Source: Chamaea fasciata (Eukaryota; Chordata; Aves; Passeriformes; Sylviidae). Taken from it: 64,000 nucleotides of DNA. Positions 13,833 through 25,500 of this stretch are shown here, in pieces. Position 1 is the stretch's first letter. Every line of letters begins with the position of its first letter. Below the pieces are notes generated by a model. That model was not told the DNA's origin, searched no databases, and worked only from the letters and a program-made list of their open reading frames with translations. The position numbers and the translations under genes were made by a program. Where the stretch lies: assembly GCA_029207755.1 (NCBI GenBank), contig JARCOQ010000017.1, positions 9,250,945 to 9,314,944 of the forward strand, given 5' to 3'.

Positions 13833-14786
13833 GCCATGGGTAGAACGTTCTTCCATCCTCAAACAATCAGCCCCTTGCTTTTATGACTACTGAACAGATT
13901 GATTTCTATTGAAATATGCTAGCAAAATAGAGGGCAATACTTCTGCTCGTTTATTTTTTCCATAGCACCTTTGTGAACTCAGGAATGCCATTACGTGGAA
14001 AATCCTGATTGTATGTTTTAATGTTAGACATATATTTAAAACATTATTCCAAAAGAGTTCTGTTACTGATTTTAGGAGGATTGTTTTTAAACCAGAGGAA
14101 CCAGATAGAAATAGGCTAATGAAAGTTGGCTGACTCTCTTTTCAATTGAACTTTCAGGAGTCCGTTTGGATTTAAGTTAATACGGATTGTTGTCTGTAAC
14201 AGCTGATTCTTTTTGTTTTTGTTTTCCTTTGTGAATGCACAGACTCAGTTTCCAGCTGTTAACTGTTTCTACTGTTAAGGTACTGATAAGTTTTAGGTCA
14301 CTGAAGAGAGCAGGTGAGAACATTTACAAACTGTTCCAACCTTTTGAAAGAAACTTAAATCTCAGTTTTTAAAAAGCCTGTAATAAGCCCCATGCCTTAC
14401 ACTGTGTGCTTTAAGCAAGTGTGATTTCTTCAAGACCTCAATTTTGTCCTCGTTTTGTGTTACTTCATGAATTTATACGTGTAGATAAAGCATGTTGTGC
14501 CTCCATAAGAAATTACATTCTGTAATTTAAAATCCACACCCACTTAAAACCAAAAGCCAGTCAATGATCTCATGCCCCTTTGTCTGTCTGTTTGGAAATG
14601 TCCTTCAGGGAGACCCTGCTGAGAATGGAGTGCTGGGAAAAGGAAACAGTATTTGAATGGGTGGAAGTTGTGTAAACCTCTCTCAGGAATTAGGTACTTG
14701 AGCTGTGTCTAAGAGGACTTACAAATCTCCACAGCTTGTGAAATATTTTATAGGCTTCATTTCAAATTTACATCTTTGGATGCTTG

Positions 14787-14792
14787 AATAAA
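14787..14792 (+). promoter_or_regulatory. STK4: Proximal STK4 poly(A) signal AATAAA
   Basis: Canonical hexamer about 955 bases after the STK4 stop codon. It would give the short 3' UTR form. Confidence 0.5.
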
Positions 14793-16760
14793 AACTTGAT
14801 TTTGCAATCCTTCACATTTCTGCAAGGTTTAGCACATCAGGAGAGTCAAACTGAAAGTAAAGACTGTTGAATTAGCAAAGATGTGCATTTATGGTGGTGG
14901 AGCAGAGGCAGAGTTTATTTGGATGAGAAGACAATTCCCAATGTCCTGCTGGAAGAGGTTCAGTCTCTTCCAGTTCCTCTGGATGCTCTTGTGCTGGGTT
15001 TTTGTTTTTTTTTTTTATTTCCCTGCTATCCCTGCCCAGCATAGCTCAATCAACCACAATGCCCCAAGCATGTACAATCGCTGTGAGGACGGTGCAATCA
15101 GCTCACATCAGAGTGCAGAGTAAAACAAAGCCTGTTCGCAGGGCAGAGACTGAGCAACGCCTCTGCCCCACGGGCTCTAACAGCACAGCTGTGTAGTTTT
15201 AGGTGTTCCTAGCATATGATGGAATGTTTTGGGCAGAGCGAGTGTTTTTACCAATGTTCTTTTATTTTGCTCTGATAGAGGGAACGGTTTCCACGTCGTG
15301 CTTCTGAACTAGGCCTTGGTACATCACCTAGATGATTAAACAGCAGTGTCTCCTGGGTCAAATGCTGCTACAGAGGTGATGTGTTTGTTTCATGTTTCTG
15401 TAGAGTCTTGTTTCCCCCCTGGAGCAGGCTCTTGGCCGCTGCTCACAGTTCTGCTCCACAGCTGTGAAAGGAACCAAGCCATTCTTACCCTCTGCAGGGC
15501 TCGTTGCATCGGTTTGTCTCAGTTTGGTGATGCAGTGGGATCACAGCTGTCCCTAAGGAAAAGGGAGGCAGTAAGCAGTGTATGTAGGGTGCTGCAGGAG
15601 GAGTACATCCTGGGATAGCCAGCAGTCTGACAGCCTCAGGTGCTGGGGAACATCAGGGCTCATCCCGTGCTCATCTGGAATCTGTGCAATAGGCTTTGCC
15701 CTAGCCGTGTCTTTATGATGAGCAATTTTCATGAGCATCCTTTGCGTCAGAGAAACTCCTTCAACTTAGCAGGGAGTTCTCTGGTTGCTGTTGGATCTTG
15801 TATAAATCATTTGGATGGATGTGGCCCAGCACCTCTGGCATGACAGACACAGAGATCTGTGACATGGTAAGTTGTGCACTGCCTGTGTGGCGTGGGTCAA
15901 GCCTGTTCTGCTGAAAGGATTTTTTCTTCTGCACTGTATAGATAACTCTGTAGAGATCAGTGGGCATTAGAAACCCCAGCTTTTAGGTGAAGCACCACGG
16001 GGTGGTGTCTATTTACAGAATATGCAACCTGTGACTGCTGTAACTGAATGTAAGCGCTCTTGAAATACTCTGCTTTGCTGACGTGATTGTCTTAAAATGT
16101 AGCAAACGAACCAAAATAACTAAAACTGGTCCAATGGCTTAGCTGTCTTTGAACCTTTCTTAAATGCTTGCAGTGGGTGAGACTTAATGATGTTTCTTGC
16201 ACTTGGAGCTGTAGTGCAGAGGAATTATTTTCTCCTTCACAGGTTTTCAGTTTGTTGGAGAAAATATTTCCCTTTTTGGCCCCTCTGTAGAATGTCTGGG
16301 AGCACAGTACCTGTTCATTTCTCAAAGTCCTCCAAGCTATGACCAAGGCTGGTACCATAAGGGAAGGATGTTTTGACAAAGTTCTAAGCAAAAAACTTGC
16401 TTAATTGTGAAGCTGCATTCATGTGCTCCTTGAGTCCATCTGCATTGTGGAAAGGGTTCTGGACAAACTATTCTCTTTGCTTCTAAAACCCAGAGATACT
16501 GATGGTGTCGGTCATGTGAGACTTAAAAATGTGAAGTTTGTAGCTTTAACTTTTTTTGTAACAAAGAAATTAGCAACACTGGCATAAACTGCTGACTTGA
16601 AATGCTGTTTTGTAAGATCTGGCTGTTTGTATATAATAGTGTTGGGTCTTTAGTTTGTATATGTATGAAACAGTAACTTTTATTGCATTCCTCTCAGTTT
16701 GATACAGGAGATTTTGTTTGATCTTTCTCAGATATCTTGCCTTATTTGTTCAAAGGGGCA

Positions 16761-16766
16761 AATAAA
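16761..16766 (+). promoter_or_regulatory. STK4: Distal STK4 poly(A) signal AATAAA
   Basis: Canonical hexamer about 2.9 kb after the stop. After it, base composition shifts towards the mixed, GC-richer intergenic sequence. Confidence 0.5.
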
Positions 16767-16785
16767 ATGTCCCTCCCTGAAAACA

Positions 16786-19700
16786 TCAGTGTCATGACTC
16801 ATATTTATGCATTACAATACTTTGGGGTGTTATTGTTTACCAGGACAAATTTTAACATGATGCACCTCGAGTCAGCCAACGTTATGCAATGTTCTGGGGG
16901 AGAGTACAAGCTTTCAGGAACACAGGCAGTGAACATGTCAGACACACATTTTAAAACGTTACTAATTCTGCAGCTGGGGGTGAGATTGCTTAAGCAGAGG
17001 GCCAACTCCATGTGCTGGCAGCCTTGTGGGGGTTCAGGGGGTGATGCTCAGGCAGGTCCAACAGGGGGGAGCACAGGCAGCCCTGCCTGGAGCTCCAGTC
17101 ATGCAGGAGGGATGTTTGCCCCACGGAGTGCTTTGGCAGATGGGGATGCTGAGCTCTGCTGTAGGTCCTTGCTGTCTCTGCAGCAGCTTCCCTGAGCCTG
17201 CAGGCAGATTTGGGGCTAGGTACATATCAATTTATCCACCTTCCTACACAACAGGTGAGGCTACAGGCTCACTCCTAATTCTGGCTCACTTGCTGCACTT
17301 GGAGCTTTCTAGCTCAGAAAAAGATGAAGCTGACAGTAAGTGGGTGCTGCCTTCCAATGGTGAACTGTTGGCTTCGATGTGGTTTCCCTGAGCAGTTACT
17401 AAATCTGTCCTGGAGGGATGACTAACTGGAGCAGAGACAGAATTCATTCAGGAGTCAGCTTTGGTTAGCAAATCCGGAAGAAACAAAATAGATCTGAGCT
17501 TTTAAATGTTAGGAAGGAGCTTGGAAATCAAAGGGAGGGAGGCTGCCGGCTGTTCTAGTAACTGGGGAAGCCTGGAGCGCTCACATATTCTCAGCAACGT
17601 TACCAAGATATTGTGGAGCCCCAGAACAAAGGGAGGGAGGGTTGTGCAGCCATAGCAGGGCAGTGTTTGTGTGCACTCCCTCCGTGCTGGCAGCACTGCA
17701 TCTGCTGCACAAACCTCTGCATGTGACTGACAAACCCAGCAACAGATCACCACAAGCTGGGACTGATGTTGAGCCTTGGGTTTCTCTCCCAAAAGGGAAA
17801 AAGCCAGCTCTCCACTAAACCCATAGCACCAGCAGTTTTTAATAGTTATTAGCATTAAGGTACAGGAGCTGCTGGGCCAGTGTCCTTTTTGCCCAGCTGC
17901 TCATTTCCTACACCCTCATTTTGTACCATTTCCTGCTGTCCACAGGCCAAGAGTCTGAGCTTGGATAAATGCTTTGAGCATTGGCTGACAGCCCTGCCTC
18001 GAGAGTTGACAATTTTTCATTTCACTAATCATTTTGGCAAAATTTTGAAGAGTCAAACCAGGAAATACCCATCAGCTCTTTCCAGACTGAAAGTTAATTG
18101 CTCTTTAATTTAAGAGCCCAGGAAGAAAGCCAATGTGTTTAAAAACTTTGAAACAATTCAATTCCATCCACGAAGGACTGTTCTGCTCCCCTCTAGGTTG
18201 TTGCTGTCCAAATCAATACAGTGCTGGATGTGGAGGGAGCCCAGAGTCCCTGAGTCCCATCCTGAGTGGTCACAGCAGCCTCTTGCAGACCTGTCTATGC
18301 ACAGTCAGCAGACAACTGAGCTGGGGGGTGCATTTTCCTCAGCCCAAGGGGCTCACAGGCTCTGGAGCATCATTCCTTCACTACAGAGAGCATGATCTTG
18401 AAAGAAATGTGGGGCAGTTTTTCCTACTCTGCTGCTCTCACCAGACTCAAGGTCTGGATGTGAACATGCATTGCTGGTGCTGTGCCTCCCTGCATGCCTG
18501 GCCTGTGGTTTTTATTCCCTGAAATGGGGTGACCTGTCTAGACACATTTGGTTAATTTAATTCCATGCCTTCCAGGCTACTCATTTGGCTTTCTCAGATG
18601 GTTAGAATACAAGTCTTGATTTTGTGTTTTTTCCTACAACTAAGTTAGCAGCTTGGGTTCAGTTAAAGGCTAAAGTGAACCCATAAGTATATGCAGACCT
18701 CGGGGCTGTCCCACTACAAGGCAAAAGTGGTTTAGCGTTATTCTGTAAAAAAAAAAATGGAACTACTGCACTGTTTGTCTTTACTGATCTCCTTACATAG
18801 TTCAGCAAATAGAAGTAACACTGATTCAACATGTCAAGCTGTGTGCTCAAGCAATGGGATCTCATTTTTGGTGAGGTGAGCAGGGTTGTAGGAATCCGCA
18901 AGCAGGAGAGATCCCAGAAACACTACCAGTGAGGAGTCGTTCCTTCCTACAGAGGAAGCCCTTTAAAATCTAGTTTTCTAATTACCAGCCAAGTGCACAG
19001 ACCATGCTTGGGGTAGTCGTGGATCTGAAAGTTGGCAAAGGAAAAGAAGTTTTAAACAAAGGTAATGAAGTTTACTTTGTCTCTTTGAGCAGAGTTGTCT
19101 AATTCTCAGCTGCATTAAATAGCTTAATAAGGTCACTCCTTAATCACCATTCCCTGGAGGCAAGAGAGTCATGTGTTAGTCAATCATTTGGTGAATGTGG
19201 AAAGCAGCTTTGTAGGAATAACCTGATAAAGTGTGTAATTGATTTACCCACTGTATCAAATGAAAATGCAGCCACTCAGGAAAACTGATTAGGGATTAGC
19301 AAAAGAACATGAGTTTCCTACTTGCCTTAGAAATAGTAAGTGAGGCCCGTCCTTGCAGCCCGGTGCTGCACAGCCATGTCTCACTGGGGAGCGTGGGCTG
19401 TGCTCACCCACTCTGCTGCTGGGCACCTTCCTGCACCCAGCTCTTCCCTGCTCTGCACAGCTCCAGCTCTGCCAGATCTGCCTGCACAGCAGTGGGAGGA
19501 TTTTCCTAGTGCAGTTACTCAGAGCCATACAAATCCTAATGTCTTCACAGAGAGCAGGAGGCTAAAAAAAGCAAACATCTTTCATGGCTTTCCCAAACCC
19601 GAGCTAGGAGCTCTCGTGCACCAGCCCCCTCTGATGTGCCTTGGCCGTGTGGCAGAGGGGCTCACCGGACATCCTGCCTTGCTTGTAGCCCCCAAAGTAG

Positions 19701-20260
19701 GGGAACTTTTGCCTTGGAATGATTAGCAGCATGTGGATTTTTAATTTTTTTTTAAATGGGAAAGCTCTCCAAGGAATAAAGATTAAACTCTGCTTTTTCC
19801 CCTGACTCCTATCACGCCCAGCAGAATAATGCACCTGACACAGGGAGAGCTGCCCTAAGTCGTGCCCTCCCCAGCCAGCCCCTGCAGAGAAACAGCCGAG
19901 AGATACCCAGAGCATCAGAGAGGCCACACACAGCACCAGGATTTCCTCCCTCCCAGGAGGAGTTCCTTGACTCCCTGAGTGGCTTTTCCCAGAGCCCACC
20001 AGCTCCAACCCATTCCCTCCACACCCCGTGAATGCCTCATTCATTGAGCCTCAGGAAGGTGGGTTATTCAAACTGCTCCAGCCAGGATAACAGCAGTGGT
20101 CCAGGCACGAGGAGTTGCTTTCAGCACAGCATCCAGAGCAGGGGTGAGGTGGGAACTCTGCTGTGCTCCAGGGTGGGGCTGGAGCTGGCTGGCAGGGACC
20201 TGCAGCACTGTGCTCACCTTGACCCAGCACATCCAGCTGCCATGAAACAGAAACCAGCAT
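16786..20260. other. STK4-KCNS1 intergenic interval
   Basis: No gene, RNA gene or intact mobile element was seen. Open frames are short and without family resemblance. The two genes converge here (STK4 on +, KCNS1 on -), so part of the right side may be KCNS1 3' UTR. Confidence 0.5.
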
Positions 20261-20274
20261 CCACAGCAGATCAT

Positions 20275-20440
20275 TAGAGGTCTTTAATAAAATATACAGT
20301 ATGCATCCCATGCATAGATAGAAAATTAATTTACATGCTCCTAATTATTTGCATAATGCTTCTTGATTAATAGATGTAATTTACTCTTCACATTTGAATA
20401 CATTTTGCTACTGGAATATTTATGTTGAGAAGGGGAAACT
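20275..20440. promoter_or_regulatory. AT-rich candidate conserved element with octamer site
   Basis: An abrupt AT-rich island in GC-rich surroundings. It contains a perfect octamer ATTTGCAT at 20,347-20,354 and several homeodomain-type TAATTA/TTAATTA/GATTAATAG cores packed close together. On the minus strand it also holds ATTAAA (plus TTTAAT near 20,282), a variant poly(A) signal that could end a long KCNS1 3' UTR. Either role is inference. The composition and motif density are what the sequence shows. Confidence 0.35.
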
Positions 20441-22071
20441 CCTTCCTGTATTCAAGTAAAAGTGCAGCAGGAGCTGGTTGGAGCAGAGGATGCTGCTCTC
20501 CAGTCGCAGCTCCCAGCAGGAATAAGCACGGAGCAGACCATGAACCGTTGGTACTGGAAGACTTGATGAAGCCAGAAGCGTGAGCACCCTCCCATCCCAC
20601 ACCACCCTTCCTTGGGGACCCTCCACTGGGTTTGGGAAGGCTGGACCTGCACCAGTGTTGGTTTGGCTTTCCTTACCCATAACAGGCAGAGGGCTACAGG
20701 CAGAGCCAGCACCGGCAACTGCAGCCGTGCTGAAACCCAGCCAGGACAACCAGCAGCAAACCCATGATCCAGGTACCTGGGGTCATTCTGCACCCTTCAA
20801 CACGGGTTTGAGGTGGGATTGTGGGATGCACGTTTCTCCTGCTCGAAACAGGCATTGCTGAGTGCACTCCTCTGTGTGCAGCAGAGCTGCACAATTTCCA
20901 AACAGAGAACGGAGGGTGGGAGGGCAAGGAGAAGCTCTGTGGGGAATTAATGCTGTGCTGGGAGCAGCCCCAAAAGTGCTCAGGTGGGCTGGGGGTCCAG
21001 GCAGGAAGGGGGTTTGGTGTTGCAGGCTGTGAGGTGCTGACCCTGCCCGGCTGTGAGGGGCTGAGGCTGCGGTGACAAAAGCAGTGCAAGGTCCCCTCTG
21101 CCCCAGCTCTCTCTGCAGAGGAAAGGTGAGTGCAGTGACACCCGGGGAGCTCAGCTCCCTGTGGGGACACCCGGGGCAGTGTGACCCCTCCTTACAGCCC
21201 TCCTGCCCCTGCCTGGCCCTGACACAGGGAGGGAAGAGACAGGATTAAGCCAGGCTAGGGGTTGTGGTGAGGGAGACCAGGGCTTGGGGGACAGCCCCAC
21301 TGGGACTGGCTCCTCAGTTCCCCCAGCTTGACCCCTGTGATTGCTGCTGTCTCAGAGGACAGCGTTCCTTCTGCCTGGTCATCCCCAGCTGCTGTCCCTC
21401 TCCCAAGTGTGGGCAGTGCTCCCAGCTGTGCCACACTCCCAGCACAGCCCCGGATCCCTGGGGTCCTGGCAGTGGTGGTGCAGGAGAGCAAATAAATCCT
21501 AGCTGCAATGGAAAGAAGGTGAGGTTCAGTCGATCCCACTGCAGGGGCTGGGGACCATGGGGCTCACCCTGAGCTGGACACTACCTCTCCTGCCACACAG
21601 ACTCATTCCCAGGCCCCTTTCTTTATGTATGGGGGGGCAGTTGAGCCTTTTGAGGCTGTTTCCAGCCGGGGGTAGGACAAGGCTGGGGCCAGAGTTGTCG
21701 ACATGGCTCAAGATCTGTAAGGGCTGCCAGCCTGCTTGAGGGCTGCCTCATCCTTGAGCTATTTAACCTCACCCTGGACAACACGAAACCTTAGGGCAGA
21801 GAAAAATCCTACTCCACACATCTGGGGCAGTGCCTGATCAGGGGTCACTTGTATTTCTTATTTTCTGCCTTCCTTTCTTGCAGGGCTATATCCAGCACCA
21901 CAACCTCCCTTTGCAGCCACGGGTGAGCGAGGTGAAGGCTGAGACACGTCCAGGCAGGCACAGGGTCTGGAAGCAGCCGGCACCCACCGGGCATCTCCTC
22001 CAGCCCCTGCTGTCCTTCCAGGGCAGGGGCGATGCCGGCCGCGGCTCCTCCGCCGTGTCCCGGTGCCGTGC

Positions 22072-22551
22072 TCACCGTGAGCAGGCTGGTCCCACCTGCC
22101 CCAGGGCAGCAGTGCCGGGGGTCAGACCACGGCGGTCGGGGCTGCCCCTGTCCAGGGAGGTCTCGCTCAGAGCCTCCGAGTCTCGGTCGCGGCTGGAGAT
22201 GCTCCCGCCCTCCTCCGGGTCCTTCTTGCCGCTGTTCCTCACGGCCGCCTCCAGCGCCTTCTGCTTGCGGTAGAAGTGGGAGAACTTGTTGAAGATGATG
22301 GTGATGGGCAGTGCCACCACCAGGATGCCCCCCAGGATGCAGCCCGAGGCCGCCAGCTTCCCCGCCACGGTGACGGGCACCACGTCGCCGTAGCCCACGG
22401 TGGTCATGCTGACCGTGCCCCACCACCAGCAGGCGGGGATGGTGTCGAAGCCGACGTCCTCCTCCTTCTCAGCAGTGTAGGCCACTCCGGAGAAGACAGA
22501 GACCCCCACGGCCAGGTAGAGCAGCAGGATCCCCACCTCCCGGTAGCTGTG
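22072..22551 (-). CDS. KCNS1: KCNS1 last coding exon: S5, pore, S6 and C-terminus
   Basis: This exon gives residues 323-481 of the Kv9.1 modifier subunit. It starts [17 protein letters not shown] (S5), then an acidic turret, the pore helix [13 protein letters not shown] with the selectivity filter TVGYGD (about 373-378), and S6 ([20 protein letters not shown]). S6 carries PIT rather than the PxP hinge of Kv1-Kv4 channels, a hallmark of electrically silent subunits that must pair with Kv2. The acceptor is CCTTCCAG immediately right of 22,551, in phase 0 with the donor at 27,426. The cytosolic tail after [21 protein letters not shown] is Ser/Arg/Glu-rich and unlike the human tail. The stop TGA at 22,074-22,072 overlaps a donor-like CACGGTGAGC, so a further small exon is possible. 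Confidence 0.93.
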   Translation of the reverse strand, partial: HSYREVGILLLYLAVGVSVFSGVAYTAEKEEDVGFDTIPACWWWGTVSMTTVGYGDVVPVTVAGKLAASGCILGGILVVALPITIIFNKFSHFYRKQKALEAAVRNSGKKDPEEGGSISSRDRDSEALSETSLDRGSPDRRGLTPGTAALGQVGPACSR

Positions 22552-25500
22552 CTGGAAGGCAAAGCAGAGCCTCGGTCAGTGGGGGCCGCTGACCAGGACA
22601 CGGAGATCCCACAGTGCAAACACAGCCCTGCACAGACTCCCTGCACACCTCCACAAGCCCCTCAGTGCCTCCATCCACCTCTGCTGTGGGATGTCCTGCT
22701 CCAGGGGTGGGCTGGGATGGGGTGGGAGTGCATGGAGGAATTCACACCTGGAGCAAGTGGTGCAGCCAGGAATCGTTCCTGGCACCCGCAGCTGCCTCTC
22801 TGCACTCCACCAGCCTGCGAGTGCTGGGAGGGAAGACAGATCTGTGCTCCCCTGCCAGGCATCCCCGGCAGAGGCTGCTCCCCTGCCTCCAGCACTCACT
22901 CTGGCCTGATCTCAGCTAGCAATATTTAGCACATTTTCCTTTTATCTTGGCAGGTCCCCAGAAACCACCTAATAGGCAGCCACTAAAAGAAGCAATTTGT
23001 ACCTTCCTGAGTCGCTGGCACTGCTCGCTCGCAAGGAGGACGTGGTCTCTGCTGCAGGCTCAGCTCGGCTCTTACCCAGGTCTCAGCCCAAGCTCCCTGG
23101 GGACCCCTAAGCCCCAGGGTCCCTCCTGTACCCCAACACCATTGAGCCTGAGCATTCATGAAACCCTTTGTTACACACATGTAGAAACATCACATCAGAG
23201 CTGACACGAAACCAAACATCCCTGGGATTTCCAGGGACCCATCCAGTGTCAGCATGGGCTGATGTTAGCACCCATCCCACTGGGTGCTAAAGCCCCAGCT
23301 TGATGAGATAGCGCCCAAGGGGTCTGGGAGCCTTGGTGGGAACAGAGCTGTGGGACACCCAACTCTGATGGCAGTGGTGTGCAATGCTCCTTGAAAAGAC
23401 ATCATTTCTCTGGTTTCAACCTAAAACTTTTGTGCTGCATCTTTCTTTGTATATTCCTAATATTTGAACAAAGTATAAACCTGTGCCAGAAGCCCAGGGG
23501 GAAAAGGCAATGGGTAGTTGGAGGACAAGGCAGCAAGTCATGCCAGGAAGGGACTGCCAGGGGAGACACTTCCACCACCATCCTCCCGGCTTGGCTTGTC
23601 CAATCACTTTTTGACTGCCACAAGTGAATTTTTTGGATGTTTCTGCCCACTGACCTGCCAGCTTGCTCTTCATCTTTTAGGGAAAAGAAAGCAATGCTTT
23701 GATTGTGGGGATTTTTTTTTCCCAGTCTCCTAACAAGCAGAGAATGCTTTATCAGAGACCACATAATTGCTAAAGGAAACAACATTTGAGCAAAGCAAAC
23801 AGCAGCAGATGTGGGAAAAGGCTTCTGTGGTCAGGATGAGACTTAAAGGAGGTGGATTCATGGCAGGGAATGAGGAGACTCTGCTTAGACTGCTGGCAAA
23901 AACAGCTCAGCTAATGCCAGTAATACCAAATAATCTCCTCTTCCTCCCCTTCCTCCTCCTCCTCCCTCACCTGTGGCTGCAAATTCCTTATAGCAGTGCC
24001 AAGGGAGCTCCTCGAGGAGGACAAACAGCTCAGAGCCAAGGGTGTATCACTTGGCCAAGAAAGACCTGCTCCTGGCTGGAAGTTAACAGCAGATCTGTAC
24101 ATCCCAGCTGGGGACCAGCAGCACCAAATAACCTCATCCATTTTTAAAAGTGTATCGGTTCTGGCCCTGGGATGTGTTGGAGGGGGAAGGCAAAGGGGAA
24201 GTCAGGCAGCTCCATAACTCCTGCTGCTTCAATTTACAAGCAGGGTCAGGGTTTACAGCACAGGGAAGGCTCCAGAAATCTCCCAGCTGATCCTCAGGCA
24301 CTGACTGCCACCTATTTGCAGCCGTTTACCTGCAAAACTTCTGGTTTGCTCATTGATTGAGGGGGAAGGCAGCTGCAGCTGGGGTTTGGCTGGGATGCAG
24401 TTTTAGCCATGGTTTGAGTGGGATGCAGGCTTAGCCAGGGTACAGATGGAATGCATGTTTAGCCAGGGTTCAGATGGAATGCAGGTTTAGCCAAGGATCG
24501 GGTGGGATGCAGGCTTGGATAGGGTTTGGGTGGGATACAGTTTTAACCAGAGTTTGGGTGGGTTGCAGGCTTAGCAAGTAGCCAGCCTTGGGGGAGGCAA
24601 TGCTAGGTAACAAAAGACTCCAGCAAAAAGCCCTCTGAACAGCAGTGTCTCCAGCCAAATGCGTATCTTTCCTCCAGTGCAGCAGGAGACAATCAGAATG
24701 GAAGAGCCCACTTTGAGTCTTGCCAGACATGCCAGTGTGGAGACTGAGCAAAGATGGCCCACGGGAGTGAGAGCAGGGTGACATGTGATGAGCAGTTCCA
24801 ACCTCTTTACATATTTAGGCCCCTGAGGGGACAGACCGCAACTCCTGAAGGTCCCTGTATGTGCTGTAATTACCCAGGGACCAACATCTCTGGACTGCCA
24901 GTGGGAGAGGGGATCCAAACCCGCAGTCATGGAGCTGCAATAGCAATAATGGATGTGGGGCATGGCAGAGAGGAAGAACAGAGACAAGTAGGAAACCTCT
25001 CCTCAAATTAAACATGCTGTGGATCAGGCCCCGAGCAATCTGAGGACTGTTCAGGGTTTATGATGCACAAATGGCAGAATTCCCTCTGCTAGCACTTTCA
25101 TGGCAGGGGAACAATCACTCAGCTTGCCAGAGCCATCGCTCCCACTTCCTGGCTGTTAACAGCCTCCACTGCTCTGCTCCTGCTTTCTGCTCTCGCAATA
25201 GGAAGTAAATTATGATTAACAAGACGTTGTAATTTATGTGCCCACTAAATCACCATGCCAAGCTGCTGCATCAGATCTGTGTCTTTGCTCATCCCCATTT
25301 AGAGCTGGCTACGGAGTCCCCAGGAAGGGGCACTTTCCAGCACGTCACTGGGTGAATCAGCTGCTCGTCAGAAGCCAGAGCTGGGAAGCTTCTCGCTCCC
25401 CAGATCTCCTTTGCTCCTTAGTAATATACACATGAGTCCATCAGTGCCTGCTCTGCTGAAAGGTGTTCATGCTCAGATGGTGCACCAGCAGGACTTAGGG

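Larger units (their letters stand above)
13833..16785 (+). other. STK4: STK4 3' untranslated region
   Basis: AT-rich, frame-poor sequence follows the STK4 stop. Candidate poly(A) signals AATAAA are at 14,787-14,792 and 16,761-16,766. The distal one is preceded by a run of T-rich, UTR-like sequence with a Pumilio-type TGTATATA at 16,628-16,635, which favours a long 3' UTR with an alternative short form. Which end is used cannot be decided without transcripts. The right boundary is taken about 20 bases after the distal signal. Confidence 0.6.

Noticed and set aside
22276..22929. 217-codon plus-strand frame over the KCNS1 pore exon
   Set aside because: Antisense shadow of the pore exon continuing into intron.
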